From an uncultured Lachnospiraceae bacterium (GTDB lineage: Bacteria; Bacillota; Clostridia; Lachnospirales; Lachnospiraceae): a stretch of 10,407 nt of DNA. Both the position numbers and the translations under genes were made by a program. Positions 4,961 to 10,407 of this stretch are shown here, piece after piece. The notes under the pieces were generated by a model. It was not told the DNA's origin. It worked only from the letters and a program-made list of their open reading frames with translations, and did no database searches. Location of the stretch: NCBI GenBank assembly GCA_905209865.1, contig CAJLUP010000062.1, forward strand, positions 1 to 10,407, given 5' to 3'. Position 1 is the first letter of the stretch, and the number at the start of each line of letters is the position of its first letter.

Positions 4961-5944
4961 GTGAGAATCGGTAAAAAAAGTTCAAAGAGAGAAAAAAAGG
5001 CAATGTCTGTATCGCTGTATGCAAATCTGATGTTTGTTGTCGTGGAGCTTGTGATGGCGATTGTGACAGGCTCTCAGGCTGTTTTGCTGGATGGTGTATA
5101 TGATGGGATCGAATTTGTTATGCTGCTTCCGTCTATCTTTTTAATACCGCTTTTATATAAGCCAAGCAATGAAAAATATCCGTTCGGACATATGCAGATG
5201 GAGACGGTGTTCATCGTTGTAAAAGGTATTACAATGATCTCTGTTACGGTTGGGTTAATCACGAACAGTATCAATATTTTATTTCACGGCGGACGGACAG
5301 TTGATTTCGGAGTTGTCGCGTGGTTTGAATTATTTGCGTGTGTTCTGGGTATTATAGTTACGTTTTATTTAAAGCGGAAAAACAAAACGATGAACTCCCC
5401 TCTTATTACAGTAGAGATGCAGGGATGGAAGATGGACAGTATGCTTTCACTTGGAATGACGGCTGTATTTTTCTTTCCGGTTTTGTTTCCGTTTGAAGGA
5501 GTCGGTAACTTAACCCCGTATCTGGACCCGTTTATTACGATCGTACTTTCTATGATCATGCTTCCGATCCCGATTAAAACGGTGTTTACAGGAATAAGAG
5601 ATCTGCTGTTGATCTCCCCTGAGGAAGAGACGGTATCAGAGATCAAGCAGACGGTCGAACCGATCATACAGGAAAGTCGTTGTGTGGATATTTATTATGA
5701 TATTGTCAGAACAGGAAGAAAACTATGGATCAGCGCTTATATTAAGTTGAATAAGGACGAGCTTTCTGTAAGGAAGTTTAAGATGCTGCAGACGAGATGT
5801 ATCGCTGCTTTAAGTGAAAAATATACGGATTTTTATTTTGAACTTCTGCCGGAAATTGAGTTTGATATGGAAGAACTCGAAGAACTGCAAGAAAAGCAAG
5901 AAAAACAACAAATGAAAAATAGAAATGACCGGGAGGATAAATAG
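4961..5944 (+). CDS. Divergent CDF-family cation transporter
   Basis: Cation diffusion facilitators exchange protons for divalent metals across the inner membrane. This 327-residue protein has several hydrophobic segments (about 20-37, 48-66, 82-103, 115-137, 160-178, 188-212) and a soluble tail from about 215. The second segment carries DxxxD (Asp44, Asp48), followed by the family's PFGH (74-77). The fifth-segment metal motif, normally HxxxD or DxxxD, reads GWKMD with Gly155 and Asp159, so one ligand is missing. Metal choice may differ from zinc, or the site may be built otherwise. The extreme C-terminus (302-327) is a Glu/Lys/Gln-rich coil. The start is GTG at 4961 behind AAAGGTGAT (4949-4957); the ATG at 5003 has no spaced ribosome site. 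Its stop abuts the ApbE start, so the two are co-translated. Confidence 0.87.
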   Translation: MRIGKKSSKREKKAMSVSLYANLMFVVVELVMAIVTGSQAVLLDGVYDGIEFVMLLPSIFLIPLLYKPSNEKYPFGHMQMETVFIVVKGITMISVTVGLITNSINILFHGGRTVDFGVVAWFELFACVLGIIVTFYLKRKNKTMNSPLITVEMQGWKMDSMLSLGMTAVFFFPVLFPFEGVGNLTPYLDPFITIVLSMIMLPIPIKTVFTGIRDLLLISPEEETVSEIKQTVEPIIQESRCVDIYYDIVRTGRKLWISAYIKLNKDELSVRKFKMLQTRCIAALSEKYTDFYFELLPEIEFDMEELEELQEKQEKQQMKNRNDREDK

Positions 5945-6970
5945 TTGAAGAAAAGGCAGGGAATTATATTTGGTGTTGTTTTTATTTTCATATTGTTTGC
6001 AGCGATTGTGTTTTTTATGAAGAATCAGGAGTTTGATGAGCCGGTCAGCAAAAGTGATTTTAAATTAAATACAGTCGTGACCGTTACAATCTATGATTTA
6101 GAGGGGAAGAAAGCAGAAGCGATCATTGACAAAGCTTTAAAACTTTGTGATAAATATGAAAAAATATTCAGCCGTACACTTCCTGAAAGTGAAATTTACG
6201 AGTTGAATCACGGAACACTTCCGCAGGAAGACGGATATTATCTTTTATCCGAAGAGTGTGCAAAGCTGATCGCAAAAGGATTGTATTACAGCGAACTGTC
6301 TGACGGAGCGTTCGATATTACGATCGAGCCGGTTTCTTCTTTGTGGGATTTTACTTCGGGAGAAACGATCGTGCCGGATGCGGGAACAATCGCAAAAAAG
6401 CAGGCTTGCGTAGGTTATGAAAATGTAGAATTGACAGGAAACAGACTGCGGTTTAAAAAAGAAGGAATGGGAATTGAACTCGGAGCTGTTGCAAAAGGAT
6501 ATATTGCAGACAAGGTGAAAGAATATCTTGTGTCAGAAGGTGTGAAAAGCGCAGTCATCGATCTTGGAGGAAATGTATTATGCATCGGAGAAAAACCGGA
6601 TGGCGAGCCGTTTAAAATCGGGATTCAGAAGCCTTTTGCCGATCGGAGCGAAACAGTGGCAGCCGTAGAAATTGCAGGCAGGTCGGTTGTTTCGTCCGGT
6701 GTGTATGAAAGATATTTTGAAAAAGATGGGAAACAGTATCATCATATCTTAGATCCGTCAACAGGATATCCGTATGAAAACGGGCTTGTGGCTGTGACCG
6801 TTTTATCAGAGCAGTCGGTGGACGGTGACGGATTAAGTACGGCATGTTTTGCGCTTGGATTAGAAAAAGGATTAAAACTGATCGAGCAGACACCGGATAC
6901 AGAAGCAGTATTTATAACAGAAGATGGAGAAATGCATTTCAGTAAAGGTTTTCCTGAAGTGGTACAATGA
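5945..6970 (+). CDS. apbE: FAD:protein FMN transferase, ApbE family, membrane-anchored
   Basis: ApbE enzymes move FMN from FAD onto a Thr or Ser of target proteins, usually outside the membrane, for example in Rnf, Nqr or extracellular electron-transfer flavoproteins. The 341-residue product starts with a positively charged end and one membrane segment (residues 7-25). There is no lipobox Cys, so it is held by an uncleaved anchor. Family motifs are complete: FDITIEPVSSLWDF (123-136), GIELGAVAKGYIADK (176-190), VIDLGGNV (204-211), HHILDPSTGYP (266-276) and DGDGLSTACFALG (293-305) for Mg and FAD. Length is normal. The start is TTG at 5945, directly after the CDF stop, with GGGAGG (5931-5936) eight bases before it; the first in-frame ATG (6017) would remove the membrane anchor. 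No flavinylation target gene is visible nearby. Confidence 0.94.
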   Translation: MKKRQGIIFGVVFIFILFAAIVFFMKNQEFDEPVSKSDFKLNTVVTVTIYDLEGKKAEAIIDKALKLCDKYEKIFSRTLPESEIYELNHGTLPQEDGYYLLSEECAKLIAKGLYYSELSDGAFDITIEPVSSLWDFTSGETIVPDAGTIAKKQACVGYENVELTGNRLRFKKEGMGIELGAVAKGYIADKVKEYLVSEGVKSAVIDLGGNVLCIGEKPDGEPFKIGIQKPFADRSETVAAVEIAGRSVVSSGVYERYFEKDGKQYHHILDPSTGYPYENGLVAVTVLSEQSVDGDGLSTACFALGLEKGLKLIEQTPDTEAVFITEDGEMHFSKGFPEVVQ

Positions 6971-6990
6971 AAATTGCGCCCCACTCATAA

Positions 6991-7140
6991 CAAGAAAGAG
7001 ACAACAGAAAATGGAATAGTGAGGAATGGAACAATGGGAAAAGAAACAGCAGGAGAGAAATCGTAAAAAGGAAATAATAAAGAAATAGTAGAAAAAGAAA
7101 TAATTAAAGACGTAATAGAAAACGAGATATGAAGGAGAGA
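6991..7140. other. Purine-rich leader between apbE and the M16 gene
   Basis: About 123 of 150 bases are A or G on the plus strand (hand count), with repeated GAAAA and AAATA words. No hairpin with a T-run follows apbE and no good promoter is seen before the peptidase gene, so read-through from apbE is possible. It ends in the ribosome site GAAGGAGAG (7131-7139). Confidence 0.6.
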
Positions 7141-7144
7141 AAAA

Positions 7145-10084
7145 ATGAGTATATGTGATTTGAAAGCTTATGAAATCGTACAAAGCAGAGATTTATCTGA
7201 TCTGAATTCAAAAGGAACACTTCTGCGTCATAAAAAGAGCGGGGCAAGAGTTCTTCTGATGGAAAATGATGATGAAAATAAAGTGTTTGCCATCGGTTTT
7301 CGCACACCTCCGTCAGACAGTACGGGAGTGCCTCATATTATGGAGCACTCGGTATTGTGCGGATCGAGAGAGTTTCCGGTAAAAGATCCTTTTGTAGAGC
7401 TTGTAAAAGGATCGCTTAATACATTTTTAAATGCGATGACTTATCCTGACAAGACGGTTTATCCAGTGGCAAGCTGCAATGATAAAGACTTCCAGAATCT
7501 TATGCATGTCTACATGGACGCGGTATTTTATCCGAACATTTATGAGCAGGATAAAACGTTTCGTCAGGAAGGATGGAGCTATAAACTGGATGCGCCGGAT
7601 GAGGAGCTGAAGCTTTCGGGAGTTGTATACAATGAGATGAAAGGCGCGTTTTCTTCACCTGAAGGGGTGCTTGACCGGGTGATTTTGAATTCTCTGTTTC
7701 CGGATACATCGTATGCAAATGAATCCGGCGGCGATCCGGAAGTGATCCCTGATCTGACGTATGAACAGTTTCTTGATTTCCACAGGAAATATTATCATCC
7801 GTCAAACAGCTATATTTATCTGTATGGCGATATGGATATGGAAGAAAAACTGAACTGGCTTGATGAAAAGTATTTGTCTGATTTTGATGAGATTGCGGTT
7901 GATTCGGAGATTAAATATCAGAAGCCGTTTTCACAAATGCAGGAGATTGTTCAGGAATATTCTATAGCAAGCGATGAAAGCGAAGCGGATAATACCTATC
8001 TTTCTTATAATAAAGTGATCGGAACTTCTTTAGATGAAAAGCTTTATCTTGCATTTCAGATCTTAGATTATGCGCTTTTGTCTGCTCCGGGAGCGCCGCT
8101 GAAAAAAGCGCTTCTTGACGCGGGAATCGGAAAAGATATTATGGGATCATATGATAATGGAGTTTATCAGCCGATTTTTTCTGTTATTTCTAAAAATGCA
8201 AATATGGAGCAGAAGGAAGCGTTTGTGGAAGTGATTGAAAATACGCTGCGAAATATTGCAGAAGGCGGAATTGATAAAAAGGCATTGCAGGCTGGATTGA
8301 ATTATTATGAGTTCCGTTTCAGAGAGGCAGACTTCGGAAGTTATCCGAGAGGATTGATGTACGGACTTCAGTTGTTCGACAGCTGGCTTTATGATGAAGA
8401 AAAACCGTTTATCCATATGGAGGCGATTCCGACATTTGAGTTTTTGAAAAGTCAGATCGAAACAGGCTATTTTGAGCAGTTGATCCGAGATTATCTTTTG
8501 GAGAATCCGCATGGGGCGATCGTAATTATTCGACCGGAGAAGGGAAGGACTGCGAGAATGGATCGGGAGCTTGCAGAGAAACTGCAGGCGTATAAAGAAA
8601 GTCTGTCCGAAGAAGAGATTGAGAAACTTGTGCAGGATACAAAAGATCTGGAAGCCTATCAGGAAGAAGAATCCGCGCCGGAAGATCTGGCGAAGATCCC
8701 GGTGCTTGGAAGAGAAGATATTTCTCCTGAAATCGCGCCTGTTTATAACGAAGAGATGGAGATAGACGGAGTGAAAACGATCTATCATAACGTTGAGACA
8801 AACGGAATCGGGTATGTAACGCTTATGTTCGACCTTTCCGCAATCAAGGAAGAAGATCTTCCGTACGTCGGCATTTTGCAAAGTGTTCTCGGCATTATCG
8901 ATACAGAAAATTACGAGTACGGAGAGCTGTTTAATGAGATCAATATCCATACAGGCGGAATCGGAACATCGCTTGAATTATATGCAGATGCACAGAAAGT
9001 AAAGGAAAAGGAATTCAAAGCGACATTTGAAATGAAAGGAAAATCACTGTATCCGAAGATGGACGTTCTTTTCTCTATGATGCGGGAAATACTGACCTGC
9101 TCTAAGCTTGACGATGAGAAACGCTTAAAAGAGATTCTTGCGATGCTCAAATCACGCCTTAGTATGTCGTTCTTGTCATCGGGACATACGACTGCTGCTT
9201 TGCGTGCGCTGTCATATACATCGCCTCTTGCAAAATTTAAAGACGATACAGACGGAATCGGATTTTACGAAATAGTAAAAGAGATCGAGGAAAATTTTGA
9301 CGACCACAAAGAAGAATTGATCTGTCGGTTAAAAGCAATTTCAAAACAGATCTTTTGCGCAGATAATATGATGGTCAGCTATACTTCGGCAAAAGAAGGA
9401 CTTGCCTATATGGAAAATGCATTTGAGGCTTTGTCAAAACAGTTAAATGACGCAGATGCGGTACAGGCAGAAGCGAAAGAAAACAGATGCATCATTCATT
9501 GTAAAAAAAGAAACGAAGGGTTCAAAACATCTTCAAAAGTACAGTATGTTGCAAGAGTCGGCAATTTCATTGACGGCGGAGAAGAATATACAGGAGCGCT
9601 TCAGATCTTGAAAGTGATTTTAAGCTACGATTATTTGTGGCAGAACGTCCGCGTGAAAGGCGGAGCTTACGGATGTATGAGCAATTTTAACCGGATCGGA
9701 GAAGGTTATCTGATCTCGTACCGCGATCCGAATCTTGAGAAAACGATGGAGATTTACGAAGGCGTTGTAGATTATCTCGAAAACTTTAATGTAGACGACA
9801 GAGATATGAATAAATTTATTATCGGAACGATCAGTAATATCGACCGCCCGATGAATCCCGCCGCAAAAGGAAGCCGTTCTATGAACCTGTATATGAGCCG
9901 CGTGACAGAGGAAATGATCCGCCGGGAAAGAGAGCAGATCCTTTCGGCAGATCAAAAAGATATCCGCGCGCTTGCAAAAATATTAAAAGCGGTGCTTGAC
10001 GCAGATCAAATCTGCGTGATCGGAAGCGAGGAAAAGATAGAAGAACAAAAAGAGATGTTTATGGAGATCCGAACATTAAGTTAA
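7145..10084 (+). CDS. M16C family metallopeptidase, presequence-protease/insulinase type
   Basis: This 979-residue protein has the length and layout of PreP/Cym1-type M16C zinc peptidases, two clamshell halves that degrade peptides inside a closed chamber. The inverted zinc motif HIMEH lies at residues 64-68 (His64, Glu67 base, His68), with the third ligand Glu164 in YNEMKGAFSSPEG. The C-terminal half supplies the substrate-holding Arg and Tyr in VRVKGGAYG (Arg836, Tyr842). Between them, from about 450 to 530, a charged helical linker (PEKGRTARMDRELAEKLQAY onward) matches the M16C-associated region. There is no signal peptide, so it acts in the cytoplasm, probably clearing short peptides. The start has a strong ribosome site (GGAG, 7133-7136). 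It ends 47 bases before era, an arrangement I recall from clostridial genomes. No broken motif is seen. Confidence 0.95.
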   Translation: MSICDLKAYEIVQSRDLSDLNSKGTLLRHKKSGARVLLMENDDENKVFAIGFRTPPSDSTGVPHIMEHSVLCGSREFPVKDPFVELVKGSLNTFLNAMTYPDKTVYPVASCNDKDFQNLMHVYMDAVFYPNIYEQDKTFRQEGWSYKLDAPDEELKLSGVVYNEMKGAFSSPEGVLDRVILNSLFPDTSYANESGGDPEVIPDLTYEQFLDFHRKYYHPSNSYIYLYGDMDMEEKLNWLDEKYLSDFDEIAVDSEIKYQKPFSQMQEIVQEYSIASDESEADNTYLSYNKVIGTSLDEKLYLAFQILDYALLSAPGAPLKKALLDAGIGKDIMGSYDNGVYQPIFSVISKNANMEQKEAFVEVIENTLRNIAEGGIDKKALQAGLNYYEFRFREADFGSYPRGLMYGLQLFDSWLYDEEKPFIHMEAIPTFEFLKSQIETGYFEQLIRDYLLENPHGAIVIIRPEKGRTARMDRELAEKLQAYKESLSEEEIEKLVQDTKDLEAYQEEESAPEDLAKIPVLGREDISPEIAPVYNEEMEIDGVKTIYHNVETNGIGYVTLMFDLSAIKEEDLPYVGILQSVLGIIDTENYEYGELFNEINIHTGGIGTSLELYADAQKVKEKEFKATFEMKGKSLYPKMDVLFSMMREILTCSKLDDEKRLKEILAMLKSRLSMSFLSSGHTTAALRALSYTSPLAKFKDDTDGIGFYEIVKEIEENFDDHKEELICRLKAISKQIFCADNMMVSYTSAKEGLAYMENAFEALSKQLNDADAVQAEAKENRCIIHCKKRNEGFKTSSKVQYVARVGNFIDGGEEYTGALQILKVILSYDYLWQNVRVKGGAYGCMSNFNRIGEGYLISYRDPNLEKTMEIYEGVVDYLENFNVDDRDMNKFIIGTISNIDRPMNPAAKGSRSMNLYMSRVTEEMIRREREQILSADQKDIRALAKILKAVLDADQICVIGSEEKIEEQKEMFMEIRTLS

Positions 10085-10131
10085 GAAGTATGACAGAACG
10101 AGAAATGTTAAGCGTAGGAAAGGACATTGAT

Positions 10132-10407
10132 ATGAGAGAAGATTTTAAATCAGGGTTTGTAACTTTGATCGGAAGACCGAACGTAGGAAAGTCAACATTA
10201 ATGAATCATTTGATCGGACAAAAGATCGCGATTACATCGAATAAACCGCAGACGACGAGAAATCGCATCCAGACGGTTTTAACGACAGAGGAAGGACAGA
10301 TTGTTTTTGTGGATACTCCGGGTATCCACAAAGCAAAAAATAAGCTTGGAGAATATATGGTAAATATTGCAGAGCGTTCTTTGAATGAAGTTGACGTTGT
10401 GCTTTGG
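10132..10407 (+). CDS. era: GTPase Era, N-terminal part, cut by the window edge
   Basis: Era is an essential-type GTPase that binds the 3' end of 16S rRNA and helps 30S assembly. The visible 92 codons contain G1 (GRPNVGKS, 14-21), the G2 region with TTRNR (41-45) and G3 (DTPG, 61-64), followed by the Era-typical HKAKNKLGEYMV. The NKxD motif and the KH RNA-binding domain lie beyond the window. The ATG at 10132 follows GGAAAGGA (10117-10124) at seven bases and gives the standard FKSGFVTLIGRPN opening. An in-frame ATG at 10090 would add 14 residues but has only a weak ribosome site. Being 47 bases behind the M16 gene without a terminator, it is probably in the same transcript. Confidence 0.97.
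   Translation, partial: MREDFKSGFVTLIGRPNVGKSTLMNHLIGQKIAITSNKPQTTRNRIQTVLTTEEGQIVFVDTPGIHKAKNKLGEYMVNIAERSLNEVDVVLW

Noticed and set aside
8147..8950. 267-codon minus-strand frame inside the M16 gene
   Set aside because: It lies wholly opposite a well-supported M16 gene with intact motifs. Its peptide is Phe/Ile/Arg-rich, as expected of an antisense shadow.

Overview
The window reads as low-GC Firmicutes chromosome, most likely a Lachnospiraceae-type gut clostridium. The signs are strong GGAGG-type ribosome sites, GTG and TTG starts, AT-rich intergenic DNA, and a presequence-protease-like M16 peptidase directly ahead of era. The family-level placement is inference; no rRNA or other marker is present.

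The left 4.1 kb looks like an accessory or mobile-element tail. It opens with two hairpins (one terminator-like), a possible 31-codon ORF (99-194) and another terminator-like hairpin. A Fic AMP-transferase gene follows (370-1416), with a class II inhibitory motif, a C-terminal helix-turn-helix-like tail and a promoter overlapped by repeated CTGCATA boxes. A small 30-codon ORF and a terminator come next. Then a compact cassette runs from 1736 to 3781: an RpiR/SIS regulator, a maltose/galactoside-type O-acetyltransferase and a HAD phosphatase. A strong hairpin plus T-run lies between the regulator and the two enzymes. The last HAD codons enter a GC-rich scrap. It is followed by a minus-strand gene remnant (3841-4116) and a plus-strand C-terminal scrap (4117-4203), which looks like recombination debris.

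The right 6.2 kb looks like ordinary chromosome: a YbjQ-family protein (4275-4595), a 365-base gap with a possible pseudoknot and terminator, a divergent CDF-type cation transporter translationally coupled to a membrane-anchored ApbE flavin transferase (4961-6970), a purine-rich leader, the M16 peptidase (7145-10084) and the first 92 codons of era. GATC is about seven times denser from 4961 onward than before 4200 (hand counts of about 55 in 5.4 kb and 6 in 4.2 kb), which supports a compositional boundary.

Functionally, the RpiR-acetyltransferase-HAD trio can be read as a sensor plus two enzymes that modify and dephosphorylate a sugar derivative. The Fic unit looks self-regulated. The CDF/ApbE pair links metal transport with extracytoplasmic flavinylation. 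These links come from gene order and motifs only.
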